A stretch of DNA of 32,917 nt from a virus: IMG/VR virus record IMGVR_UViG_3300036828_001637, positions 1-32,917 of that record; one strand, given 5' to 3'. Under the pieces are notes generated by a model. The model saw only the letters and a list, made by a program, of their open reading frames with translations. It was not told where the DNA came from and did not search any database. Each line of letters opens with the position of its first letter. The stretch's first letter is position 1. This document shows positions 24,872-32,917 of the stretch, piece after piece. Position numbers and translations under genes: made by a program.

Positions 24872-26725
24872 TCAGTCGTATAGCTTAGGTCTGAGTTGGT
24901 CATCCATCAGGTCGTCCCATTTACCTAGCAGAGGTACACAGCACAAGTACAGCATTAAACAACATGAATAAATCGCCGCACTGTCATAGCAAGCATTTGT
25001 ACTCAGATTTCCATGGGCAACTCTGTGCCTTAAAGAAGGCCCAACCTTTTGAAGAAACATCATATCTATTGTTAGGATAATATCTTCAGAAAAAATTTCC
25101 TCAAGATCCTGCCTAGCCTTACTTAAAAGTATTGTTAACGAAGTCGCCTCCTCCAATTCTCTTTCTAATACTCTAGTGGGATCTTTACCACTCAGCTCAT
25201 AAACATGTCTAATAGCACTCTCCATATTCGGTAACAGAAGATAACAAGCACCGATAAAATCCCCTTGGAACAACCGATAAAAACCTAAGCAAAACACGCC
25301 CTTTAACGAATTCGGTACAAAAGGAGTATAATTAATTAATATACCGAATGTATCCAGTGTTAGATGATGTTTCTCACCAATGATTTGGCGAGCAACCTCA
25401 AATATAGTATGAACATAAAACTGATGGTCAATATCGATAAATTTTATTCGGTGCATTATTGCAGCATTATCCTTAAAACAACCATCCGATGATATACCAT
25501 CAGAAACTGCCACTTTCCGTCCTTTTTCATCAACATGCTCAGTACTAAGCATACTGCTAAAAACAAACTTCTTTGAATGAGCAATTGCATCTTCACGAAT
25601 TTTATCAATATTCTCCAAGGGCAAATTTTTTATTACTGCAATGATAATATCGGAAAGAGTCAGATTGACTAAACGGTCATAGTTTTCTTCTCTAGAGTCT
25701 TTAATATCTAAAGGTATAGAGATAGGAGCCAGATGATCTAATGCCTTTACTCTAACTTTACTAAGTTCATCAGTAAGTTGTGAGATAAGCTCGTTCATAC
25801 CCCCAATATTTTTAAGTTCTTGGATAGCCGTTCTTAACCAAGCAGCTTTGAAACCGGGGTCATCGCTACTATCTTTCACTTTTACTGTAAGCATCGCAGC
25901 CGAGATCAAACAACGCTTTGAATCTTCAACACAATTAGCTCGTTTATAGAACCAACTTGCTGTGTAATATAATTTCTTAACTGCTTCAAAATACGTTGTA
26001 GCTGTATGTGAATCAGCTATTTTTTCCGCATTTCGTGCCAATTGTAATACATTATAATTTTTAAAATTCGAAAACATTAAATTGGTTACACTATCAAACC
26101 CCTCAAAAACCCCTCTATCAATTAGAAACAAATATAATTTTTCAAGCTCTATTTTTATTTTTTCATTTCCTTCACTTTTTCTCCCATATACTATTCCCGA
26201 TAAATTTAGCCCACGTTCCATATAGTCATTTAAGAAAATAATATCTGATTTAGAATACACGCCATCATCATAATAAATGGAATGAACTACTTCCTCGCAC
26301 ATTAAAGCATATGATTCTATAGCATTAATAGCATAGACTTTTTCCTTTCTATCATTAATCCATATAATTTCATTAAGCCTTGATGCAATAAATGGGTTAG
26401 TTATCCTCTCGAGCGCTATTTTTAATGTCAAAAGAGCTTCACTTGTAAAATCTTCTGGTAGAAAAGTTCTTTTATCTCCTATGATCATTGATGGCTCGAA
26501 GGAAAGAGGTTGCACCACCCGGCTCAAATGGAATGAAAACGCTAAACTTAGAAGCCTAAAAAATTTAGCAAGTATAATATCATCATCAGAAACCTTGCTT
26601 AACTCATCTCGAAAAATAATATCCATTTCGTAAGTGTGGATATTTTTAATGTTATTTGTTAATTCCTCAATAGGAATCAAATCCATTTGTGGCCGGGTTA
26701 AAGCCAAAGAATCAATGGCGGTCAT
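24872..26725 (-). CDS. 617-aa DUF4209/HEPN-like protein, candidate defence gene
   Basis: Large cytoplasmic cargo protein, mostly helical and very AT-rich. Near the C-terminus R566-HRVA-H571-G lies within the segment SLRHRVAHGNLS, matching the RN-x3-HG motif of DUF4209 and the R-x4-H of HEPN-type RNases (H replaces N here). The preceding helix pair, ESAIRHVYELS...ELEEATSLTILLSKARQDLEEIF, fits the same domain. The N-terminal 500 residues are not recognised, but the arrangement resembles DUF4209 proteins with a helical N-terminal partner. The start has AAGGA eight bases upstream and its own promoter. It is inserted between gene A and a gene A remnant. A nuclease-type abortive-infection role is inferred, not shown. 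Confidence 0.65.
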   Translation of the reverse strand: MTAIDSLALTRPQMDLIPIEELTNNIKNIHTYEMDIIFRDELSKVSDDDIILAKFFRLLSLAFSFHLSRVVQPLSFEPSMIIGDKRTFLPEDFTSEALLTLKIALERITNPFIASRLNEIIWINDRKEKVYAINAIESYALMCEEVVHSIYYDDGVYSKSDIIFLNDYMERGLNLSGIVYGRKSEGNEKIKIELEKLYLFLIDRGVFEGFDSVTNLMFSNFKNYNVLQLARNAEKIADSHTATTYFEAVKKLYYTASWFYKRANCVEDSKRCLISAAMLTVKVKDSSDDPGFKAAWLRTAIQELKNIGGMNELISQLTDELSKVRVKALDHLAPISIPLDIKDSREENYDRLVNLTLSDIIIAVIKNLPLENIDKIREDAIAHSKKFVFSSMLSTEHVDEKGRKVAVSDGISSDGCFKDNAAIMHRIKFIDIDHQFYVHTIFEVARQIIGEKHHLTLDTFGILINYTPFVPNSLKGVFCLGFYRLFQGDFIGACYLLLPNMESAIRHVYELSGKDPTRVLERELEEATSLTILLSKARQDLEEIFSEDIILTIDMMFLQKVGPSLRHRVAHGNLSTNACYDSAAIYSCCLMLYLCCVPLLGKWDDLMDDQLRPKLYD

Positions 26726-26747
26726 TTGTTGAATCCTTTTTAATTAA

Positions 26748-26775
26748 AAATTATGTCATGTGAGAATACAATGAA
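26748..26775 (-). promoter_or_regulatory. Candidate promoter of the 617-aa gene
   Basis: On the minus strand: TTCATT (26775-26770), 16-base spacer, TAATTT (26753-26748), 22 bases before the ATG at 26725. An independent promoter would let the gene be expressed in the lysogen without the early operon. Confidence 0.4.
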
Positions 26776-26872
26776 ACCATAACCAATTTAGTTAGTTACA
26801 CCACAATTATTATAAACTTGTAAAAACACAGCCTTCAATACTTCTAAGATTCGTCCTCGAAAATCAAAACAA

Positions 26873-26890
26873 TTGCTTGCAACAAAGCAA
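26873..26890 (-). terminator. Candidate terminator of the early operon (after A)
   Basis: Stem TTGCTT/AAGCAA with a six-base loop, followed on the minus strand by the T-rich TTGTTTTGATTTT. It lies 130 bases after the A stop and before the promoter of the 617-aa gene. The rest of 26776-27019 is AT-rich with no gene seen. Confidence 0.45.
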
Positions 26891-27019
26891 GAAAAATGAT
26901 TTACATCAAAGACATAGCTTTGCATTTTTGGCTCTACCTACCCATGAACCAAAAATTCCATCAGCCAATATTTCCAACTCGCTGTAGCTATGCAAGATCA
27001 ACAACCTGTTTATTCTTGC

Positions 27020-29290
27020 CTAAAATACCGGCCACTCATCTACAACTGGAAAAGAGTATATTTGCCCATCAAATGTCACCGTGGCGCCACGCGCCAGCGC
27101 CTGAAGCTCCCAGCGCTGCGGCGTGATGCCCTGCTGCGCCAACTCGAAGCGGATGCGCGGAATCTGCGCCCGTTCTGCTTTCGTCATTCGACCTGATGGC
27201 GCAATCTGATATGGCTTTAATGGTTCACCGCTTCTTTGCTGGCGATTTTGCTGCGGCGCGTCATGTTTTAGCGCGCCCCTGAGCGCCGTCACGACTTCGG
27301 GGTCATCCCATGCGATAACGCCGCTATCAACAAGATTTAACACCGCTGCGGCATGCTCAGACGGTGTAGGAGTCATAACCGGAACGTCACCGCCGGTGAA
27401 CTTTCCACAGTTATTGACAGGACTCCGAGGCGCGGTGATACCGCTTTTTAAAGTCAAAGGCTCAACGGCCAAAAGCTTTGGAACAATGCGCCAGTCTGCT
27501 GACCGAGTAACGTGGATATGGTTAGCGCCTATATGCGGGGCGTAAATACCGACAACGCGCTCAATATCTTCTTCGTAGTCGTTGACCTCGTCGGTCACGT
27601 TGCGGGCGACCCTGACGGTCTGGCTGTCACGTGGCACATTCGCCCCACCCTGTGCAGCGATGTATAAATCGAATTCTCCCTCATCGGCAGCAGAGCGAGC
27701 CGCTTCGACTCGCTCATCAAACTCGGAAGCAATACTGACACCGCGAGGCAGTTTTCTCAGTTCGCGGTAAGCGCCCATCGTCGGCAGGCCAATCGGCTTA
27801 AATTGAGGGATGCGCCACGTCGACGCCCACGCTGTTACAGCGGCAGCGGTATCTTGTAGCGTTTTGCCTGTGTCATGATCGAGCTGACCATCAAGGGCGT
27901 AACCGTCGATGTTTTTTGCGATGTACTTTGCGATATAGCCCGCCGCACCACCCTGATTGAGATGCTTCGCCTGAAAGCGCTGTTTCGAAGCGCCCCGCTC
28001 ATCACCGTCCTCTTTCAGGGCGTAGCGACGCATGATTTCGGTAATTTGTTTACGCTGGCCGGGTTTGCAAAATAGCATCATATGCCAGTGGGGCGTGCCA
28101 TCATGATGTGGCTCAACCACCCGCATTCCATAAACCTGTAAATCGTTATCCTTAAATGCCGTACGTATCAGGCTCCAGATATGGCACAGATAACGCTGCG
28201 TATCTTTCGGGGTGTAAGCCTCATCATTCCAGCCATGATTAAGCTGAACGGTTTTTTCTTTGCCTTTTCCAACCTGACGGGTCGGGTGATATTTCGACGG
28301 CGCGGTCAGCGTGATAAACATCCCGACATCGCCCTCACCAGCGGCATAACGCTCGATACCGGCGATGGTATTCATCAACTCCATACGGCGGATCTCGGGG
28401 TTAGAAATACTCCCCATCACCTTACTGATGAGATCGATGCGCTCGCCGGTGACCTTATTTTCGAGCTCACAGGATTTCAGGTATTCAAGGTTAGCCAGAC
28501 GGCGAGAATGTACGTCACGGATGGCACTTTTGCTGGCATACGGTGAGCGGTCTTTGTTCACTTCACCGGCGGCGATGAGTAGCGATTCATGCCAGCGCAT
28601 TCGCTGCGCCTTAAACTGGTTAATCCACCACTCATCATTGATAAGACGCGCCACGGCGGAAAATGCCTGGCGGATCGTCATCTGACCTTTGCGGTATTTC
28701 CTCCAGAAAAGCGGCGTGATGTTGAACGCACGGGCCGCGCCAGCGACCTGACCATAAAGGTGAGCCTGCGCCTCATCGGTAAACAGTGATTCTTTGCCAT
28801 CGTGAGCTTCTGCCCAAGCGTCGCTTAATTCCTCGTACATGATGAAAAACTGTGAGGCGATGCGGGAAGCGAATTTCTTCAGCTCTTTGTCATTCATCCC
28901 CGGCAGTCGGGCGTAATTCTCCCGCTCGGTCAGAAACAGCAGCGAGGCATCCGCATTCATTTCGTTACGCTGATTTACGCGCTCAATGCGCGGCCACAAC
29001 CGGCGCAGAAATGTAGACTTGAGAAAATACAGCCCATGCACCGGGCTTTTATTCCGGCGGATATAGTCATATCGCGAGGTAAAGAGGGAGTTCAGGAAAT
29101 ATGGCAGGTAGTCAATCTTTGATAAAACGCCTTGCACCTGACGCAGTTCGTCACGTGTAAGGGGTCTCTCTCGCCCGATGGCATCGCGGGGAGCATTGAA
29201 GGGATAAGCACCGACAAACGGCTTGCCGGTGCTTTTGGAAAATGGCGGTGGAGGTGTAGGGGCGACGCGCCCCCTTCTTTCAACGGCCAT
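27020..29290 (-). CDS. A: gpA, rolling-circle replication initiator (HUH endonuclease)
   Basis: P2 gpA-like replication protein of 756 aa (P2: 761). It nicks the origin inside A and stays covalently linked to the 5' end, giving rolling-circle replication. Metal-binding HUH motif H401-W-H403 (GTPHWHMMLF) and the paired catalytic tyrosines Y452 and Y456 (GYIAKYIAKN) correspond to Y450 and Y454 of P2. The ATG at 29290 lies within the end of the preceding gene, and the frame upstream of it is not homologous. The last residues (DEWPVF) end earlier than P2's DEWPGFST..., and a P2-like ending survives at 24553-24755. Confidence 0.96.
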   Translation of the reverse strand: MAVERRGRVAPTPPPPFSKSTGKPFVGAYPFNAPRDAIGRERPLTRDELRQVQGVLSKIDYLPYFLNSLFTSRYDYIRRNKSPVHGLYFLKSTFLRRLWPRIERVNQRNEMNADASLLFLTERENYARLPGMNDKELKKFASRIASQFFIMYEELSDAWAEAHDGKESLFTDEAQAHLYGQVAGAARAFNITPLFWRKYRKGQMTIRQAFSAVARLINDEWWINQFKAQRMRWHESLLIAAGEVNKDRSPYASKSAIRDVHSRRLANLEYLKSCELENKVTGERIDLISKVMGSISNPEIRRMELMNTIAGIERYAAGEGDVGMFITLTAPSKYHPTRQVGKGKEKTVQLNHGWNDEAYTPKDTQRYLCHIWSLIRTAFKDNDLQVYGMRVVEPHHDGTPHWHMMLFCKPGQRKQITEIMRRYALKEDGDERGASKQRFQAKHLNQGGAAGYIAKYIAKNIDGYALDGQLDHDTGKTLQDTAAAVTAWASTWRIPQFKPIGLPTMGAYRELRKLPRGVSIASEFDERVEAARSAADEGEFDLYIAAQGGANVPRDSQTVRVARNVTDEVNDYEEDIERVVGIYAPHIGANHIHVTRSADWRIVPKLLAVEPLTLKSGITAPRSPVNNCGKFTGGDVPVMTPTPSEHAAAVLNLVDSGVIAWDDPEVVTALRGALKHDAPQQNRQQRSGEPLKPYQIAPSGRMTKAERAQIPRIRFELAQQGITPQRWELQALARGATVTFDGQIYSFPVVDEWPVF

Positions 29291-29555
29291 TAACGCCAAA
29301 TGCCTCAGCACACGCCTGACCGACTCGCTCAATCTGCGCAGCCAGCTCGGCGAAAGTGCAGGCCTCACCCGTTAAAGCATCATGCAGCATCAGACTCGAA
29401 ACGAGCTGATTCAGCTTCGGGTAATAGCCGACGACATCCAGCCATTCATTACCGGCATTTTTCCCGGTTTTGGCTGTTTTCTTCTCCTGCAAAATAAACT
29501 GAAACGGGTCACTGGTGACGACATAACGGTCACCAATCTCGATACGAATGCTCAT
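29280..29555 (-). CDS. Small early-operon protein
   Basis: 91-aa protein (MSIRIEIGDRYVVTSDPFQFILQEKK...) between the zinc-finger gene and A. The N-terminal IGDRYVVTSD-QF-FILQEKK and YYPKLNQLVSSL pattern is found in the small genes upstream of A in P2 relatives, perhaps DUF5405, but this is from memory and not firm. It overlaps A by 11 bases and its ATG overlaps the stop of the preceding gene. No enzymatic motif is seen. Confidence 0.7.
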   Translation of the reverse strand: MSIRIEIGDRYVVTSDPFQFILQEKKTAKTGKNAGNEWLDVVGYYPKLNQLVSSLMLHDALTGEACTFAELAAQIERVGQACAEAFGVNGR

Positions 29556-29776
29556 GCCTGCCCCCGGTAGTGCTTTGCGTTAGCTTCCAGCAATGACTGG
29601 CAATAAACGCAGCGCAGCGCTGTCGGATGTGCGGCGCGGCGTGCTGCCGGGATAGGCCGATCACAATCGACACAAACCAATACCGCCGCGCCACTGGATT
29701 TCAGCCGGGCGGCGTCAACGTGACGGGCCAGTGAATCGGCCTGTAACTCCTGAACGTGATCCATATAATCTGGCAT
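29552..29776 (-). CDS. TraR/DksA-type zinc-finger protein
   Basis: 74-aa protein from the ATG at 29776. A C4 zinc finger, CVDCDRPIPAARRAAHPTALRCVYCQ (C-x2-C-x17-C-x2-C), follows an N-terminal helix. This is the TraR/DksA short family found in P2 as a small orf. Such proteins bind RNA polymerase secondary channel in other phages, but the role in P2-like phages is not established. An in-frame ATG seven codons earlier overlaps the previous gene; the chosen ATG has AAAGGAG-GGAG upstream. It overlaps the next gene's start. Confidence 0.88.
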   Translation of the reverse strand: MPDYMDHVQELQADSLARHVDAARLKSSGAAVLVCVDCDRPIPAARRAAHPTALRCVYCQSLLEANAKHYRGQA

Positions 29777-29789
29777 TGACTCCACTCCT

Positions 29790-30077
29790 TTATGCATTCA
29801 GTTTTTCGAGTTCAACCCGGCAGGCGGCGCTAAACTCTTTGGTTAATTGGGTAAACTCGTCAAAACAGGTTATCTGCTTTAAATAGATGGCACGTTTCAC
29901 CAGAAGGTTAACCATGTCCGACAAGAGGTTTAATGGGTTCGAATAAATGGCGATGACGGACTCAACTTTATTTCCCGTTTCTTTGTCACGTCTAATATCT
30001 GCCAATGTGAAATCACCACCTTTCATTAAGGTGACTTTTAGCCAGTTATTCAGTAGCACAGATTTTTGCGAAACCAT
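29790..30077 (-). CDS. Small early-operon protein, possibly DUF5405
   Basis: 95-aa protein with no recognised catalytic motif ([23 protein letters not shown]...CRVELEKLNA). In P2-like phages the gene between a DUF2732 protein and the DksA-like finger is usually annotated DUF5405, which fits by position only. The start ATG overlaps the preceding stop as TAATG. Confidence 0.65.
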   Translation of the reverse strand: MVSQKSVLLNNWLKVTLMKGGDFTLADIRRDKETGNKVESVIAIYSNPLNLLSDMVNLLVKRAIYLKQITCFDEFTQLTKEFSAACRVELEKLNA

Positions 30078-30298
30078 TAACAGGACTCTCCACGCAATAA
30101 TCCGGCGTCATGAAACTTTGTGGACTCCTGACTGAGTAATTCAACAATCTCGACCCTGTTCAGCTCTCGCTCAGCAATGTGTCGAATCAGCCAGTCAAGA
30201 TGGGACGAGAATCGGGTCGCTGCGTCAGCCTGCGCCTCACTTCTGGCCTGCTGTAAAAGCAAAGAAAATTTACCGGACTGGTTTCTTGCTTTGGTCAT
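30077..30298 (-). CDS. DUF2732-like small early protein
   Basis: 73-aa protein starting [23 protein letters not shown], with [27 protein letters not shown]. It matches the DUF2732 family pattern of P2-like phages (judged by eye). ATG 30298 has GGAG nine bases upstream; the 12 codons before it are not convincing. Basic N-terminus, otherwise helical. Function unknown. Confidence 0.78.
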   Translation of the reverse strand: MTKARNQSGKFSLLLQQARSEAQADAATRFSSHLDWLIRHIAERELNRVEIVELLSQESTKFHDAGLLRGESC

Positions 30299-30366
30299 GA
30301 TGACTTTCTCCAGGCAAAAAGAAGCCACGCACATTTAAGTACGTTAAAAAAATTGGCAGTAATTAA

Positions 30367-30867
30367 TTAATGCAAATATTGTTCGGGTTTCACCGAGGTC
30401 ATTATTGTCGGGGCATATTCAAAGAGGCTGAATAGCTCACGCAGTGCGCGAAAGAGTTTTTCGCGCCAGTAACATGACTCCTCATCAATGCGCCAATAAG
30501 GCTGATTAAATTCATTCTCAGTTAATCCGGCATGCATAAATAAAGAGCGGCGCTGACTGACAGTTAAATAACTGATATACGCAACTTCACTTGCCCCAAT
30601 TTGTCTACGCTTTGAAAAGGCTGTACGCATTTCATCGATGGCACATGCCAGACGTTCGCGGTCGACGTCGTTCATTTCTTCAAAACGCATCGTCGCGTGG
30701 CGCTGCTTTAACTGCGCATGAAAACAGACAGTCAGGCGCTCGCGTTCCATCATCTTGTTGTAAAAATTGCAGCTATCCTGCCAGCGAGGCAGAGCCAGAT
30801 GTTTTCCAATCAGGCCGCGTAGACCAGCGGGCTGTTTCTCTACAATACCGGGTGTCATCACAGCCAT
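30367..30867 (-). CDS. B: gpB, replication protein (helicase loader)
   Basis: P2 gpB-like replication protein, 166 aa, the same length as P2. gpB recruits the host DnaB helicase for lagging-strand synthesis. Conserved: MTPGIVEKQPAGLRGLIGKHLALPRW, LKQRHATMRFEEMNDVDRERLACAIDEMR and the C-terminal WREKLFRALRELFSLFE. ATG 30867 has GGAGG eight bases upstream. Confidence 0.93.
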   Translation of the reverse strand: MAVMTPGIVEKQPAGLRGLIGKHLALPRWQDSCNFYNKMMERERLTVCFHAQLKQRHATMRFEEMNDVDRERLACAIDEMRTAFSKRRQIGASEVAYISYLTVSQRRSLFMHAGLTENEFNQPYWRIDEESCYWREKLFRALRELFSLFEYAPTIMTSVKPEQYLH

Positions 30868-31034
30868 TTGCAAAACCTCCGGGCTTTTAGGGAAGCGAGC
30901 GCTGTGCTGATTACGCCCGGCTTACGGGTACGGATAATGATGCCTTTTCGACCGCGACCGTGAGTGATGGTGAAGTTAATCGGGGCCGGGCTTTGGTTAC
31001 GTAAAAGTTGAGCAATGCAACGTGGTTCTTTCAT
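30858..31034 (-). CDS. Small early protein (P2 orf78 position; Fil-like)
   Basis: 58-aa basic protein, MKEPRCIAQLLRNQSPAPINFTITHGRGRKG..., between cox and B. The start has AAGGAG seven bases upstream and the end overlaps B by ten bases. The AQLLRN-SP and ITHGRG pattern resembles the DUF2724/Fil small proteins at this position in P2-like phages, but similarity is short. In phage 186 Fil causes host filamentation; a similar role here is a guess. Confidence 0.6.
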   Translation of the reverse strand: MKEPRCIAQLLRNQSPAPINFTITHGRGRKGIIIRTRKPGVISTALASLKARRFCKWL

Positions 31035-31045
31035 GGCAAAACTCC

Positions 31046-31405
31046 TTATGCAGCCGCACGGCCGCGACCGGATTTTCCGTAACTGATGCGGTTCTTCCAG
31101 TCGTGCCATTCTGTCGGGGCTTCCTCGACCAGTTGGGCGGCATATTTATCCCACTCACGACGGTTTACCCAAAGCTCAGCCTTGCCACCCGGTTTCAGCG
31201 GGTCTGTCATGTAGAACGCCGGTAGTTTTCCAGCCTTTGCCATCTCAACAACAGCACGGGCGGTTTTGCCGATATAAAGCGCAAAACCCTCCTTAGAAAG
31301 CAGGTCTGCTGGAGCTGGTGACAACTTAATCGTAGGTAATGGACTATTTACCGACTCAGAAATTTTATCTGTAATAACGTTAGAAATTTCAGATCCCGTA
31401 CTCAT
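31046..31405 (-). CDS. cox: Cox-like regulator (excisionase and repressor of lysogeny)
   Basis: 119-aa DNA-binding protein with a winged-helix core, ALYIGKTARAVVEMAKAGKLPAFYMTDP (about residues 43-70), closely like the P2 Cox core (FAKLIGKSTGAVRRMIDKGKLPVIDMTDP). Cox represses the C promoter and acts as excisionase with Int. The protein is longer than P2 Cox (91 aa), with an extra acidic N-terminal segment and a basic GRGRAAA tail. First gene of the early operon, divergent from C. Start has GGAG eight bases upstream. Confidence 0.88.
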   Translation of the reverse strand: MSTGSEISNVITDKISESVNSPLPTIKLSPAPADLLSKEGFALYIGKTARAVVEMAKAGKLPAFYMTDPLKPGGKAELWVNRREWDKYAAQLVEEAPTEWHDWKNRISYGKSGRGRAAA

Positions 31406-31510
31406 TTGCTATTCTCCACATTGATATAGCGCTAACTGAAGCTAGTTCGAGTCAATTGGCGGTGTAGATAACCAATCAACTAACGTAAAGATTACGGAGT
31501 TACGTATTTT
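31406..31510. promoter_or_regulatory. Lysis-lysogeny switch: divergent Pe/Pc operator region
   Basis: 105 bases between cox (minus) and C (plus). An inverted repeat ATTGG (31455-31459) / CCAAT (31472-31476) and a second one, AACT (31434-31437) / AGTT (31444-31447), are candidate repressor or Cox sites. TTGACT on the minus strand near 31458-31453 could be the Pe -35, but its spacing to TATATC is too long (21), so I cannot fix the promoter elements. Confidence 0.65.
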
Positions 31511-31810
31511 ATGTCAATACAAGTAGCGGAGAAACTAAAGCTTATCCGCGAGTCTGAAAGGCTCAAAATGAAGGAACTAACTGAAATTACAGGAATAAAC
31601 TACACGACCTATGCAGGTTATGAGCAGGGCAAGGCCAGAATGTCGCTTGAAAATGTCCAAAAACTCTTTAAACCAGCGCGTTTTCGCAAGTATCGCGATT
31701 GGTTCATGTTTGATGAGATAGACCCTTCTACCGGGCAGATTGCACCGGCACTCGCACACTTTGGGCCAGGAAGCGAAACCTCTTCCCCCTCCGACCAAAA
31801 GACTGGCTAA
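31511..31810 (+). CDS. C: C repressor of lysogeny
   Basis: 99 aa, the same length as the P2 C protein. An N-terminal HTH (KMKELTEITGINYTTYAGYEQGK, about residues 20-42) is followed by the conserved tail TGQIAPALAHFG...SDQKTG, close to P2. The HTH residues differ from P2, so immunity is likely distinct (heteroimmune). GGAG is eleven bases before the ATG. It faces cox and is transcribed toward int, as in P2. Confidence 0.93.
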   Translation: MSIQVAEKLKLIRESERLKMKELTEITGINYTTYAGYEQGKARMSLENVQKLFKPARFRKYRDWFMFDEIDPSTGQIAPALAHFGPGSETSSPSDQKTG

Positions 31811-31906
31811 CGATCTACGGGGCTTACCTGTGCAACAAATGTTCTAAAGAAGATTGTTATGTAAACACGCGTGAAAGAGTACCTAGCCATACCATCGAGG
31901 TGACCT

Positions 31907-32917
31907 ATGTCCGTTAAAAAACTCGATGATGGCCGATATGAAGTGGACGTAAGACCGCAGGGCGCAGACGGAAAACGCATCCGGCGGAAATTCAGTACAA
32001 AGGGCGAGGCTCAGACATTTGAGCGTCATGTGCTCGTTAACTATCACAATAAGGAATGGCTTGAGAAACCGGCTGACCGGCGCAAGCTGACAGAACTGCT
32101 GGAACGATGGTGGATTTATCACGGAAAATCCCACACAAGGGGCGAGATAGAAAAGGGTCGCCTGACGACGATAATCGTAAAATTTGGGGCGATGGGTGTA
32201 CACAGAGCCGACCAACTGACCAAAAAGTCAATCATCGATTATCGCGTAACCCTAATGAATGAAGGACTCAAGCCATCCAGTGTAAACAGACATATCGCCA
32301 TACTGAGCGGCATGTTTACTAAACTTATTGATGCTGACGAGTATCACGGCACCAACCCTCTTCATGAGGTGAAGCGCCTGAAAGAAGCGCAGGCAGAGAT
32401 GGCTTTCTTATCGAACGAGGAAATAGAGAGTTTACTCGGTCGGCTTGAAGGAGATGAGCTGAATGTTGCGCTTATCTGCCTTGCGACCGGTGGTCGTTGG
32501 GGTGAGGTATCTGGCCTTAAGGCTGAACACATCATTCAACAGGTGGTGACATTCATGAAAACGAAAAACGGGAAAAGACGCTCCGTGCCAATTTCCGTCG
32601 AGCTGACCGAGCGCATTAAGCGTAAAAACTCCGGCCTGCTGTTTAAAGCAAAGTACAGCACCGTGCGCAGAGTGCTAAAAGAAATCAAGCCAGACCTGCC
32701 AGATGGGCAGGCCGTTCACGTGATGAGGCACACATTCGCCACACACTTTATAATGAATGGAGGTAATATAATCACATTACAGCGCATTCTCGGGCACTCG
32801 AATATCCAGCAAACGATGATTTACGCGCATTTTGCCCCGGACTTTTTACAGGACGCAGTAGCACTCAATCCGCTGTCCAAAGTGTCCATAATGTGTCCAC
32901 AAACCAAAGTTAACTAG
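31907..32917 (+). CDS. int: Integrase (tyrosine recombinase)
   Basis: P2 Int-like tyrosine recombinase, 336 aa (P2: 337). All catalytic residues are present: R197 (TGGRWGEV), K220 or nearby, H271-x-x-R274 (HVMRHTFATHF), H297 (GHSNIQQT) and the nucleophile Y306 (MIYAHFAP). N-terminal residues 1-60 are the arm-binding domain and about 60-160 the core-binding domain. The start has GAGGTGA upstream. It is likely co-transcribed with C. It ends at the last base of the window, so the att site next to it is not visible. Confidence 0.96.
   Translation: MSVKKLDDGRYEVDVRPQGADGKRIRRKFSTKGEAQTFERHVLVNYHNKEWLEKPADRRKLTELLERWWIYHGKSHTRGEIEKGRLTTIIVKFGAMGVHRADQLTKKSIIDYRVTLMNEGLKPSSVNRHIAILSGMFTKLIDADEYHGTNPLHEVKRLKEAQAEMAFLSNEEIESLLGRLEGDELNVALICLATGGRWGEVSGLKAEHIIQQVVTFMKTKNGKRRSVPISVELTERIKRKNSGLLFKAKYSTVRRVLKEIKPDLPDGQAVHVMRHTFATHFIMNGGNIITLQRILGHSNIQQTMIYAHFAPDFLQDAVALNPLSKVSIMCPQTKVN

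Noticed and set aside
26896-27126. Plus-strand frame near the gene A end
   Set aside because: Its second half is the antisense of the gene A 3' end; no RBS and no supporting motif.
1-32917. att core sites, tRNA genes, CRISPR arrays, insertion sequences
   Set aside because: None was seen. The window starts at the ogr stop and ends at the int stop, so the P2-type att cores lie outside. No tRNA-like cloverleaf, regular repeat-spacer array or transposase was noted.

Overview
This window is an essentially complete P2-like temperate phage (Peduovirus type) in its integrated gene order, running from the stop codon of ogr (position 1, minus strand) to the stop codon of the integrase (position 32917, plus strand). 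The gene set and residue-level similarity to coliphage P2 point to an Enterobacterales host. The species cannot be read from the sequence, and the att sites lie just outside both ends.

Layout: 1-12600 holds the late tail genes on the minus strand (ogr, D, U, T, E/E', FII, FI, G, H, I, J, W, V), with an unrelated AT-rich membrane-protein gene at 11661-12428 between V and S. 12582-18357 holds tail completion (S, R), lysis (spanins, endolysin, holin) and head genes (X, L, M, N, O) on the minus strand. P and Q (terminase ATPase and portal) run the opposite way at 18524-21330. The cos site lies at about 23047-23065. 27020-31405 is the early operon on the minus strand: A, four small genes, B, a small gene and cox. 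The C repressor and integrase face it on the plus strand (31511-32917).

The late genes fit the Ogr-activated scheme. TGT-N12-ACA-like boxes sit in front of V (perfect match), between O and P, and in front of FI. The C/cox intergenic region is the lysis-lysogeny switch.

The accessory cargo is concentrated at two loci that hold unrelated genes in P2: the orf30 locus (V/S) and the old/tin region around cos (Q to A). Around cos are a membrane protein with a DUF4019-like domain and, facing away from it, an exported papain-like cysteine peptidase on the Q side. On the A side are a DUF2971-like protein and a 617-aa protein with a DUF4209/HEPN-like RHRVAHG motif. The last gene lies between two copies of the gene A 3' end: the intact one and an 86%-identical remnant. 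That is a fossil of how this cargo site is reloaded. Two decayed small genes sit next to the remnant. The lysis cassette also differs from P2: it has a SAR endolysin of the E-C-T lysozyme type with an S21-like holin, and no lysA.

Most of the window is ordinary P2 biology. The best candidates for undescribed function are the four or five cargo genes around cos and the V/S-locus membrane protein.
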